DNA of 64,000 nucleotides. It comes from AP-15 sp035503615. GTDB lineage: Bacteria > Pseudomonadota > Alphaproteobacteria > ATCC43930 > CGMCC-115725. The notes under the pieces are model-generated. The model did no database searches, was not told where the DNA came from, and saw only the letters and a program-made list of their open reading frames with translations. Below are positions 53,503 through 62,780 of this stretch, piece after piece. The translations under genes and the position numbers were made by a program. Numbering within the stretch: the first letter of the stretch is position 1; every line of letters starts with the position of its first letter. The stretch spans positions 62,001 to 126,000 of the forward strand of contig DATJTI010000042.1 of the NCBI GenBank assembly GCA_035503615.1. Reading direction: 5' to 3'.

Positions 53503-53525
53503 CAAAACACGCGTCATGTGCGCAC

Positions 53526-53560
53526 GGGCCTCTTTCGACACCGTCGGGAGAGGCCCTTTT
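53526..53560 (+). terminator. Rho-independent terminator after the MFS pseudogene
   Basis: gggcctct (53526-53533) pairs perfectly with agaggccc (53549-53556), followed by tttt at 53557-53560. Loop of 15 bases. It lies 24 bp after the pseudogene stop and has the textbook order stem then T-run for rightward transcripts. Confidence 0.8.
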
Positions 53561-53594
53561 GCTGTCGGACACCGCGATGCGACGCACAATGTTC

Positions 53595-53619
53595 AACCGC
53601 CGTTCCGGCCGGCGGTTTT
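53595..53619 (+). terminator. Second hairpin with T-run before the intact MFS gene
   Basis: aaccgcc (53595-53601) pairs with ggcggtt (53611-53617) around a nine-base loop, followed by two more T's. With the hairpin 35 bp upstream it forms a tandem barrier between the pseudogene and the intact gene, or an attenuator in the leader of the latter. Confidence 0.5.
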
Positions 53620-53709
53620 CACAACGCTCCACTCTACTTCAAAAAGCCCTCTGTTCTACTTTCGCAACGCTCCGCGTAAAGGGGCCCGCATAAACCAGGA
53701 GAAGAACCG

Positions 53710-54987
53710 ATGACGACCGCTGCCGATACCGGGACATCGATCCCGTGGTGGAAGGAGCCGACCCGCGAGCAATGGCACGCCTGGGTTGCAGCCTGGCTTG
53801 GCTGGACCTTGGACGCCTTTGATTTCACGATCTTTCTCCTGATCATGGTGCCGATCGCGCAGTATTTTCACGTGCCGCTGACAGCGGTAGCGATTGTCTT
53901 CACTCTGACCTTGTGGATGCGGCTCTTCGGCGCCACCGCCTCGGGCTGGGTGGCCGATCGGGTGGGGCGCAAATTGCCGCTGATGATTGCGATCGCCGGG
54001 TATTCGGTGTGCAATCTCGTCGCCGGGCTGGCACCCACCTTCCTGGTCCTGCTGCTGTTCCGTGCCGCGCTCGGCTTCTTCATGGGTGCGGAATGGCCGG
54101 CCGGCGCGGCATTGGCGCTCGAACAATGGCCGCCGCGCTCGCGCGGGCTTATGGGCAGCGTGCTGCAAGCCTCCTGGGGTCTCGGCGGGCTGCTGTCAGC
54201 GGCAGCCTACGGCCTTCTTTACAATTCGATCGGCTGGCGCGGGCTCTTGATCATCGGGGTCCTGCCGGCGCTGCTGCTCTTCTACATCTTTCCCTTTGTC
54301 AAGGAGCCTGCAGTCTGGCTCGAAAACCGCCGCATCCAGCGCGCCGAGAAGCGCGAGGTGCGCATGCCGCTGTTCAGCATCTTCAAGCGGCGCATGCTCG
54401 GCAACACGCTGACCGCATGCTGGTGGATGGCGAGCGGTTTCGTCACCGGGTATTCGGTCGGCGGCTTGTTCCCGACCTATCTGCAAAAGGGTCTGCATCT
54501 GAGCCCAGGGCTCGTTTCGCTGCCGATCATGCTGCAAAGTGTGCTGTTTTTTGTGAGCGGCTTTATCTGGGGTTGGGTGGCGGACCGTCTCGGCCGGCGC
54601 TGGGCGCTGATCCTTCCCGCGATCTTCGGGATCCTGTGCGCCCCGCTCTATCTGATGACCACCAACTACACGATGATCTTGGTATTCTTTACTATCCAGG
54701 GACTGTTCGCGGGCGGTGGCATGTATGCCCAGAACCCGACCTACCTCGCTGAACGCTTCCCGACCGAGGTGCGCGCGACAGCGAGCGGGTTCTGCTATCA
54801 CCAGGGCGCGATCTTTGGCGGCGTGACGCTGCCGATCCTGGCCTATATTGCCGCCACCTGGCATACCGGGTTTGCCACCCCGATGCTGATCGGCACCGTG
54901 TTTGGCGCGGTCATGTTTATCATCGCGCTGCTGTTCAGCCCCGAGACCCGCGGCACGCAACTCTCGGCGGAGGTTGTTCTCGCCTGA
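53710..54987 (+). CDS. MFS transporter, metabolite:proton symporter (SHS/NanT-JenA-like)
   Basis: A 425-residue, 12-helix symporter. The N-terminal I-P-W-W-K-E-P-T-R-E-Q-W leads to TM1 with L-D-A-F-D-F-T-I-F-L-L-I-M, typical of the sialate/lactate:H+ symporter (SHS) group. TM2-3 loop S-G-W-V-A-D-R-V-G-R-K is the MFS signature and recurs as W-G-W-V-A-D-R-L-G-R-R. TM4 includes F-F-M-G-A-E-W-P-A-G-A. Carboxylates are the usual substrates of this group, which suits the catabolic neighbourhood. GGAGAAG sits about eight bases before the ATG. The decayed copy lies 200 bp upstream. Confidence 0.9.
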   Translation: MTTAADTGTSIPWWKEPTREQWHAWVAAWLGWTLDAFDFTIFLLIMVPIAQYFHVPLTAVAIVFTLTLWMRLFGATASGWVADRVGRKLPLMIAIAGYSVCNLVAGLAPTFLVLLLFRAALGFFMGAEWPAGAALALEQWPPRSRGLMGSVLQASWGLGGLLSAAAYGLLYNSIGWRGLLIIGVLPALLLFYIFPFVKEPAVWLENRRIQRAEKREVRMPLFSIFKRRMLGNTLTACWWMASGFVTGYSVGGLFPTYLQKGLHLSPGLVSLPIMLQSVLFFVSGFIWGWVADRLGRRWALILPAIFGILCAPLYLMTTNYTMILVFFTIQGLFAGGGMYAQNPTYLAERFPTEVRATASGFCYHQGAIFGGVTLPILAYIAATWHTGFATPMLIGTVFGAVMFIIALLFSPETRGTQLSAEVVLA

Positions 54988-55112
54988 AGCGCCCGATATA
55001 GCCGCGACGGGATCGGCCGCCGCGCGGCATGGACCTCGCGCCACGGCGCCGCCTGCGTTAGGTCGTGCCGCGGGCGCCGGGGCCGGCAATCCAGCGGTTG
55101 CCCTGGACCCCT

Positions 55113-55131
55113 CCCCGGACCTGATCCGGGG
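55113..55131. repeat. GC-rich palindromic hairpin, REP-like element
   Basis: ccccgga (55113-55119) pairs with tccgggg (55125-55131) around cctga. This ccccggacctga-tccgggg type of imperfect palindrome is a frequent dispersed intergenic element in alphaproteobacteria. It sits in the 219-bp gap between convergent MFS and thiD genes and may act as a bidirectional terminator. A second copy is not visible in the window. Confidence 0.6.
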
Positions 55132-55206
55132 ACCGCGCGGAGGCGGCGACGGATGATGCAAGCTGAACCGGCGGTGCTCTAAACAGAGCCTGGCCCGGCG
55201 GAATGC

Positions 55207-56007
55207 TCAGCCAGCCGCGCCGAGCGGGTGGGCGTGGTCGAGCGGGCCATGGCCGCGGCCGAGACCGGGCGCGCTGGCGATCGCCCGCTGGACATAGGCG
55301 CGGGCGCGCTCGACCGCGTCCTCGATGCTGCGACCCTGAGCGAGACCGGTGGCGATCGCCGAAGCGAGGGTGCAGCCGGTGCCATGGGTGTGGCGGGTGG
55401 TGATGCGCGGGCTCTCCCAGCTGCGCACGCCCGCGGCGCTGACCAGCACGTCGGTTAGCGTGTCACCGGCGAGATGGCCGCCCTTGAGCAGCACCGCCCG
55501 GCAGCCGAGCGCCAGGAGGATCTCGCCGGCGGCGCGCATCGTCGCGACATCGCCGATCGCGCGGCCACACAGGATCTCGGCCTCCGGCAGGTTGGGGGTC
55601 AGCACATCGGCACGGGGGATCAGCAACCGCTTCAGCGCCTCGATCGCTCCGGGATCGATCAGGCGGGCGCCACCCTTGGCCGCCATCACCGGGTCCACGA
55701 CCAGCGGCAGCCCGTTTGCCCGCTCGGCCAGTACCGCGGCCAGCATTTCGATGACCGCCGCATCATGCAGCATCCCGGTCTTGATCGCGTCGGCGCCGAT
55801 ATCGTCGAGTACGACCTCGATCTGGCGGCGAATGAACTCGGGCGGCACCGGCAGGACATCAAACACGCCCTCGGTATTCTGCGCGGTCAACGCGGTGATT
55901 GCGGTCGCCGCGTAGCCGTCGAGCATCGTCACCGTCTTGATGTCGGCCTGGATACCGGCGCCTCCACCGGAATCGGAGCCGGCGACGATCAGGACCCGGC
56001 CGCGCAT
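55207..56007 (-). CDS. thiD: Hydroxymethylpyrimidine/phosphomethylpyrimidine kinase ThiD
   Basis: A 266-residue ribokinase-fold kinase of thiamine synthesis that makes HMP-PP. V-L-I-V-A-G-S-D-S-G-G-G-A-G-I-Q-A-D-I-K-T is the substrate-binding start; D-P-V-M-A-A-K-G-G, L-T-P-N-L-P-E-A-E and the anion-hole motif H-G-T-G-C-T-L-A-S-A-I-A follow. The ATG overlaps the glmM stop (TAATG), so the two are coupled, although their pathways are unrelated. The ThDP enzyme encoded at 33-35 kb depends on the product pathway. Confidence 0.95.
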   Translation of the reverse strand: MRGRVLIVAGSDSGGGAGIQADIKTVTMLDGYAATAITALTAQNTEGVFDVLPVPPEFIRRQIEVVLDDIGADAIKTGMLHDAAVIEMLAAVLAERANGLPLVVDPVMAAKGGARLIDPGAIEALKRLLIPRADVLTPNLPEAEILCGRAIGDVATMRAAGEILLALGCRAVLLKGGHLAGDTLTDVLVSAAGVRSWESPRITTRHTHGTGCTLASAIATGLAQGRSIEDAVERARAYVQRAIASAPGLGRGHGPLDHAHPLGAAG

Positions 56008-57401
56008 TATTCGACCGCCGCAACCGACGCCGAAGAGACCGGCCGCAGCGGCGGGTCGTCAATCGCAGCCTCGCGGATCGCGGCGCAGATGTCATCGACG
56101 ACCTGCGCGACCAATTCCTCATCCTCCCCCTCGGCCATCACCCGGATCAGCGGCTCGGTCCCCGACCGGCGGATCACCAGGCGCCCGCCGCTAGCGAGCC
56201 GCGCCTCGCCGCCGGCAATCGCATCCCTGACCGCGGGCCGGTCGAGCGGCATGCTCTTGCCATGGCGCACACTTTTGGCGAGTTGTGGGATCGGCGTGAA
56301 CAGGCGGCACACCTCGCTTGCCGGCCGGCCGGTCTCGACGATCGAGGCCAGCACCTGGAGGGCGGCGATCAGCCCGTCTCCGGTTGTGGCATAATCGGCG
56401 AGGATGATGTGACCCGATTGCTCGCCGCCGAGATTGCAGCCGAGGCTGCGCATCTTTTCGACGACATAGCGATCCCCGACCGCCGCCCGGTGCAGCCCGA
56501 TCCGGTGGCCGGCGAGAAACCGCTCGAGACCGAGGTTGGACATGACCGTCGTCACCAGCGCATCGCCCTGGAGGCGCCCGACGCGGGCGAGACCGGTCGC
56601 GATCAGCGCCATCAGCTGGTCGCCGTCGAGGATGACCCCATGCTCGTCGGCGATGATCAGCCGATCGGCATCGCCATCGAGCGCGATGCCGATATCGGCA
56701 CGCCGCGCCAGCACTTCGGCGCGCATCTGCTCTGGCGAGAGCGCACCGCATTCGCGATTGATATTGAGCCCGTCCGGAGCGACGCCGAGCGCGAACACCT
56801 CGGCACCGAGCTCCCAAAAGACGGTCGGCGCCACTTTGTAGCCGGCACCGTGCGCGCAATCGACGACGATGCGCAGGCCATCGAGCCGCAAGCCGCGCGG
56901 AAAGCTTTGCTTGACGAATTCGATATAGCGGCCACCGGCGTCTTCGAGCCGCTTGACCCGGCCGAGCTCGGCCGGCTCGGCACGCCGGTTCGGGCCGCGT
57001 GCCAGACAATCCTCGATCTTTGTTTCGAGCTCGTCCGACAGCTTGTAGCCGTCGCGGCCGAACAGCTTGATGCCGTTATCGCCATAAGGGTTGTGCGAAG
57101 CCGAGAGTACGACGCCGAGATCGGCGCGCAGGCTGCGCGTCAGCATCGCGATAGCCGGGGTCGGTAATGGCCCGACCAGCACGACATCCATGCCCATCGT
57201 CACGAAGCCAGCGGTCAGCGCCGGTTCGAGCATGTAGCCGGAGAGCCGCGTGTCCTTGCCGATCACGACCTGGTGCCGGTGTGCGCCGTTCTTGAAACAC
57301 TCGCCGACCGCCATCGCCACTTTCAGCGCGGTCTCCGGTGTCATCGGCTCGTGATTGGCGGTCCCGCGGATCCCGTCGGTCCCGAACAACTGCCGCGTCA
57401 T
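56007..57401 (-). CDS. glmM: Phosphoglucosamine mutase GlmM
   Basis: Converts glucosamine-6-P to glucosamine-1-P for peptidoglycan and LPS. It has 464 residues; the ATG at 57401 gives the standard start M-T-R-Q-L-F-G-T-D-G-I-R-G. The phosphoserine is S102 (S-A-S-H-N-P-Y-G-D-N-G), D-G-D-A-D-R binds magnesium, and G-G-E-Q-S-G-H-I-I contacts sugar. The C-terminal R-x-S-G-T-E-P motif holds the phosphate. It lies downstream of ftsH, the usual bacterial order ftsH-(folP)-glmM, with folP absent here. Confidence 0.97.
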   Translation of the reverse strand: MTRQLFGTDGIRGTANHEPMTPETALKVAMAVGECFKNGAHRHQVVIGKDTRLSGYMLEPALTAGFVTMGMDVVLVGPLPTPAIAMLTRSLRADLGVVLSASHNPYGDNGIKLFGRDGYKLSDELETKIEDCLARGPNRRAEPAELGRVKRLEDAGGRYIEFVKQSFPRGLRLDGLRIVVDCAHGAGYKVAPTVFWELGAEVFALGVAPDGLNINRECGALSPEQMRAEVLARRADIGIALDGDADRLIIADEHGVILDGDQLMALIATGLARVGRLQGDALVTTVMSNLGLERFLAGHRIGLHRAAVGDRYVVEKMRSLGCNLGGEQSGHIILADYATTGDGLIAALQVLASIVETGRPASEVCRLFTPIPQLAKSVRHGKSMPLDRPAVRDAIAGGEARLASGGRLVIRRSGTEPLIRVMAEGEDEELVAQVVDDICAAIREAAIDDPPLRPVSSASVAAVE

Positions 57402-57491
57402 GGGCCCCCCGCACCAAGTATCGCGAGACCGCATTACTTAGCCGACAACTGCTATCGGAGTCAAATAACATCTTCGCGATCAAATGCTTAA

Positions 57492-57543
57492 CGCCTGCCG
57501 CGGTTCCCGTTATACGGGAAAACACGGCAGGCGCATAAAACCC
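57492..57543. promoter_or_regulatory. Nested inverted repeat between ftsH and glmM
   Basis: cgcctgccg (57492-57500) and cggcaggcg (57535-57543) are perfect 9-bp arms. Inside them ttcccg (57504-57509) and cgggaa (57515-57520) form a second hairpin around ttata. There is no T-run, so it is unlike a classical terminator. It could be a processing site between ftsH and glmM, or a binding site in a glmM promoter. Confidence 0.5.
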
Positions 57544-57564
57544 CCGCCCGGTCGGGTCGCGAGA

Positions 57565-59487
<1,923 letters not shown>

Positions 59488-59615
59488 GGTCAAACGCCTT
59501 TCCACGCCGGGCCGGTGTTACGCGCCAAGCCAACCAGCCGATGCCGCCAGCCTACCCCGATCATCCCCGGCCCGCGACCATTTTTGCCCAATCAACAGAT
59601 AAGATGCCCGCTGCG

Positions 59616-60914
59616 TTAAACAACGGCGAAGCCCGCGCCGGACAACGATTTGACGGGCCGAAACACCAGCCGCGGCAAGTCCCCGACGCCGGCGCGGCGA
59701 TAGCCGATATGGGGAATGGCGGCAATGCCTGCCGCATCGCGCAGCACCGGCAGAACCGCGTGCGCCAGCGGCGGCAGCGCCGAGCGCCGCAGCGCCGCGC
59801 GCAGCGCCGGGTCGGTTCGACTGCCGCGCCCGAGATAGCCAAGGCTGAACCCGTCGCCAACCCGGGGATCGACCACGACCGCGAAGCGCCGGTCCCATAC
59901 CAGGCTCGCCCCCGCTGCGACCGGGACTGGTGCCGCGGCGGCATCAAGCTCACGCAGCACCAGGAGGCGGTCGCGCCAGGTGACGAACCGGCAGCCGCCC
60001 AGCGTGCAGCCGCCCCGCGCATCCCCGCAGAGGACCTGCCGCAGCCGGGCGACCTGCCGGCGCCGCGGCGGATAGAGAAGGCCGCCAAGGGTCGTCACCA
60101 GCGCCGACAGCACCCGCCCGGCGACATCGGGTGATGCCTGCAGCAATGCCGGGTCGAGCGAGGCGAAGCCGGCCGGGTGCAGGGCCACGGTGCGTGCCGC
60201 CAACGCGTCGCCGGCCCGTTCGGCGACCAGCCGTGCCCGGCCGAGATGGCCGATCGCGGCTGGCGGCGCGGCCCGATCGGCTCCGGCGCAGTCCGCACCA
60301 TCGCGATTGCGCAACCGACCGCGCGCATAGGCCGGGTCGCGATTGCTCGGATCGCGCAGGAAAGGCTGGCGCTGCGCCTCGAGAGTGGCGACCAGCCGGG
60401 CTTTGTCGAAGCCGAGCAACGGGCGCACGATCCGACAGCCATCGAGCTCGCGGATTGCCGGCATGCCGGCGAGCCCGTCGGCAGCGCTATGCGCAGCCAA
60501 GCGGATCAGGTGGGTCTCGGTCTGGTCGCCGCGCTGATGACCGGTCAGGAGATGCAGGCAGCCCCGCTCGCGGCACCAGCCGGCAAGCAACCGGTAGCGT
60601 GCGGTGCGCGCCGCCTCCTGGATGCCGGTCGCCGGCTTCGGTTCATCCCAGACCAGCACGCAATGCGGGATGCCGCGAACCATCAGCCAGCCGGCGACCC
60701 GCTCGGCCTCGGCCGAGCTTTCGAGTCGCAGCCGGTGATCGACGATGAGCGCCCAGGCAACTCCACCGCGTTGCCACGCCCAGGACGCCGCGAGGATCAC
60801 GAGCGCCAGGCTGTCGGGTCCGCCGGAGACCGCGACGGCAACGAACGGAGGGCTTTCGAACCGGGCGAGCCGCTCCAGCGCAGCGGCGAATTCGGCCGCG
60901 CCGATTGGCGTCAT
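59616..60914 (-). CDS. tilS: tRNA(Ile)-lysidine synthetase TilS
   Basis: Forms lysidine at C34 of the CAU tRNA-Ile, so it would act on the tRNA at 2.3 kb if that is Ile2. It has 432 residues from ATG at 60914. The PP-loop S-G-G-P-D-S-L-A-L near the N-terminus and the I-V-D-H-R-L-R, T-G-H-Q-R-G-D-Q and R-P-L-L-G-F conserved pieces identify it. The C-terminal part is diverged and low in conservation. An alternative TTG start at 60932 overlaps the cpoB stop; neither has a good Shine-Dalgarno. Confidence 0.93.
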   Translation of the reverse strand: MTPIGAAEFAAALERLARFESPPFVAVAVSGGPDSLALVILAASWAWQRGGVAWALIVDHRLRLESSAEAERVAGWLMVRGIPHCVLVWDEPKPATGIQEAARTARYRLLAGWCRERGCLHLLTGHQRGDQTETHLIRLAAHSAADGLAGMPAIRELDGCRIVRPLLGFDKARLVATLEAQRQPFLRDPSNRDPAYARGRLRNRDGADCAGADRAAPPAAIGHLGRARLVAERAGDALAARTVALHPAGFASLDPALLQASPDVAGRVLSALVTTLGGLLYPPRRRQVARLRQVLCGDARGGCTLGGCRFVTWRDRLLVLRELDAAAAPVPVAAGASLVWDRRFAVVVDPRVGDGFSLGYLGRGSRTDPALRAALRRSALPPLAHAVLPVLRDAAGIAAIPHIGYRRAGVGDLPRLVFRPVKSLSGAGFAVV

Positions 60915-60928
60915 CGGCGGGCCGGCGG

Positions 60929-61969
60929 TCAACAGCCAAGCCGCTTCTTTTCCTGTGTCGCCCGGTTCCGAACCGCGCTTCCCTGATGCGGGAAATCATG
61001 GTCGAGCTGCATCAGCGCGATGCAGGCATTGTGCTTCTGATTGGCATGCGCCAGCGACATCGCCAGCTGCAGCAGGCCGTCAGCCGCCTTCGGTCCTTTC
61101 GGATAGCGCTTGTAGCCGTCGGCAAACGCCGCGGCGGCTTCGGTATATCGGCCGCGCGCGTAAAAGCTCTCGCCCAGCCAATATTGCGCGTTCCCGGCCA
61201 GCGGATCGTTCGGATGGCGGGCGACAAAGCTGCGCAGTGCGTCCTCCGCTGCCGGGTAGTCGGCCCGCCGCAGCAGCCCAAAGGCGATATTGTACTGCGC
61301 CGAGGCCGAACCCGATGGCAGGCGGTCCGTGCCGGAAGGCCGCAAATTGTCGCCACTCGCGCCATTTCCGGGCGGAGTGAGGTCAGTCGGACCTGGATAG
61401 GGCGGCTCGCGACCGGGCCCCGGCGGCGACAGCGCGCCAAAGCTCGCCGGCTGGCCCGGCGGCGACAACGTGTCGGCCGGCGGCGGCCGGCCGCCATAGG
61501 GCGGCGGTGGCGGACTGTCCGAGGGTGGCTCGCCGGCCGCCATCGCCGGACCCGGCGGTGGCGGTTCGGCCGACGAGCCCTGTCCTTGCCCCTGGCCCTG
61601 GCCGAGCCGCACATCGATATCGCTGTTGATCTGCTCGATCCGCTGGCGCAGCTGCTGCACGGCATTGGTCTCGTCTTCGACCCGGCCGGTCAGGTCGCGC
61701 ATCTGCTGCTCGAGCCGGTCCATTCGCACCTGCAGATCGACCGCGGCGTCGCTGCCCTCGTCGCCGGCCGGCGCTTCGCCATCGGTGCCGCGATAGACCT
61801 GCCGCTGCAGCATGCTCAGATCCCGCTCCAGCCGATCGAGCCGTTCCTGCGTCGTCGCGTCCTGCGCCAGCGCCACCGGGGCGACGGTCATCGCCAGCAG
61901 CACCACCAGCGAGATCGACCGGGCCAGCGAGATCGACCGGGCATGAATGAGGATCAGGCGCCCTAGCAT
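60929..61969 (-). CDS. cpoB: Tol-Pal-associated periplasmic protein CpoB (YbgF)
   Basis: A 346-residue periplasmic coordinator of outer-membrane constriction and peptidoglycan synthesis. A signal peptide (L-V-V-L-L-A-M-T-V-A-P-V-A-L-A) is preceded by a duplicated R-S-I-S-L segment. A trimeric coiled coil follows (E-R-L-D-R-L-E-R-D-L and R-M-D-R-L-E-Q-Q-M, about 40-125), then a long Pro/Gly-rich linker (about 130-220). C-terminal TPR repeats begin Q-Y-N-I-A-F-G-L-L-R and L-A-G-N-A-Q-Y-W-L-G-E-S-F-Y-A-R-G. Operon order tolB-pal-cpoB is standard, here leading on to tilS and ftsH. Confidence 0.93.
   Translation of the reverse strand: MLGRLILIHARSISLARSISLVVLLAMTVAPVALAQDATTQERLDRLERDLSMLQRQVYRGTDGEAPAGDEGSDAAVDLQVRMDRLEQQMRDLTGRVEDETNAVQQLRQRIEQINSDIDVRLGQGQGQGQGSSAEPPPPGPAMAAGEPPSDSPPPPPYGGRPPPADTLSPPGQPASFGALSPPGPGREPPYPGPTDLTPPGNGASGDNLRPSGTDRLPSGSASAQYNIAFGLLRRADYPAAEDALRSFVARHPNDPLAGNAQYWLGESFYARGRYTEAAAAFADGYKRYPKGPKAADGLLQLAMSLAHANQKHNACIALMQLDHDFPHQGSAVRNRATQEKKRLGC
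61908..61943 (-). repeat. 18-bp tandem repeat in the cpoB signal-peptide region
   Basis: agcgagatcgaccgggcc lies at 61908-61925 and, with one final change, again at 61926-61943. In frame it duplicates A-R-S-I-S-L before the hydrophobic core of the signal peptide, lengthening the n-region. The period of 18 keeps the reading frame. Confidence 0.9.
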
Positions 61970-62228
61970 CGGCGGGCCTCATGGAGTGCGGGCGGCAGCC
62001 TGGAGGGCGCTCGACGCGCGGGCGGGCGGCGCAGACCATCGGAAGAACGGCTAGTAGGACCGGTTTTGGGCAAAAAAAGGGCGTGCCCAGCCTGTGCCGG
62101 TCCGATCTTTCGGGTGCGGCGCGAGGATGCGCAAAGCACGCACAGCCCCGCCCCGGCCGATTCGCCGCTTGCCGCCACCACAACCCGCAACCGCTAACCA
62201 GGAAAGCGCCAGGAGGGCAGCGCGCCCG

Positions 62229-62735
62229 TCAGTTGACGGTGGTGATGGCGACGCGGTTTTGCGCCCACGCCTCTTCGTTGGATCCGAGCACGATCGGTCG
62301 CTCTTTGCCATAACTGATCGTCGAAATGCGCGACGCCGGAATGCCGGCGGCGATCAGCACATTCTTGACCGCATCGGCGCGGCGCTCGCCCAGGGCGAGG
62401 TTGTATTCTTCGGTGCCGCGCTCGTCGCAATGGCCCTCGATCGTCACCGTGACGTTCGGATAGCGGCGCAGCCAGTCGGCTTGGCGCTCCAGCGTCTGCT
62501 GTCCCTCGGCGCTGATATCGGACCGGTCGAAGGCGAAAAAGACGCGGTCGCCGGCGGTCTGCGCCAGATCCTGCTGCGAGCCCGGAACCACCGCCCCCAC
62601 ACCGGCGCCGGCAGCGCCGGCTCCCCCGGGTCCGCCCGGTCCCCCCGGCGCGGGCGGCGGCGTGCTGCTGCATGCAGCGAGCAGCAGCAGCGCCCCGAAC
62701 AGGCCTCCTGCCAGACCGATGACCTTGATCCGCAT
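62229..62735 (-). CDS. pal: Peptidoglycan-associated lipoprotein Pal
   Basis: A 168-residue outer-membrane lipoprotein that anchors peptidoglycan and works with TolB. Signal peptide ends in lipobox L-L-A-A-C (Cys22). A Pro/Gly/Ala-rich linker (about 25-50) precedes the OmpA-like domain: V-F-F-A-F-D-R-S-D-I, then V-T-I-E-G-H-C-D-E-R-G-T-E-E-Y-N-L-A-L-G-E-R-R-A, the peptidoglycan-binding motif, and I-S-Y-G-K-E-R-P. The upstream gene is tolB, with 45 bp between. Confidence 0.96.
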   Translation of the reverse strand: MRIKVIGLAGGLFGALLLLAACSSTPPPAPGGPGGPGGAGAAGAGVGAVVPGSQQDLAQTAGDRVFFAFDRSDISAEGQQTLERQADWLRRYPNVTVTIEGHCDERGTEEYNLALGERRADAVKNVLIAAGIPASRISTISYGKERPIVLGSNEEAWAQNRVAITTVN

Positions 62736-62780
62736 GTTCTCTAATCCCCTCGAAACTTCTGCACGATATCGTCGAACCGC

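Noticed and set aside
61970..62228. A gene between cpoB and pal
   Set aside because: Several open frames exist in this 259-bp gap, but they are Arg-rich shadows with no ribosome site or motif, and gene order tolB-pal-cpoB is complete without one.
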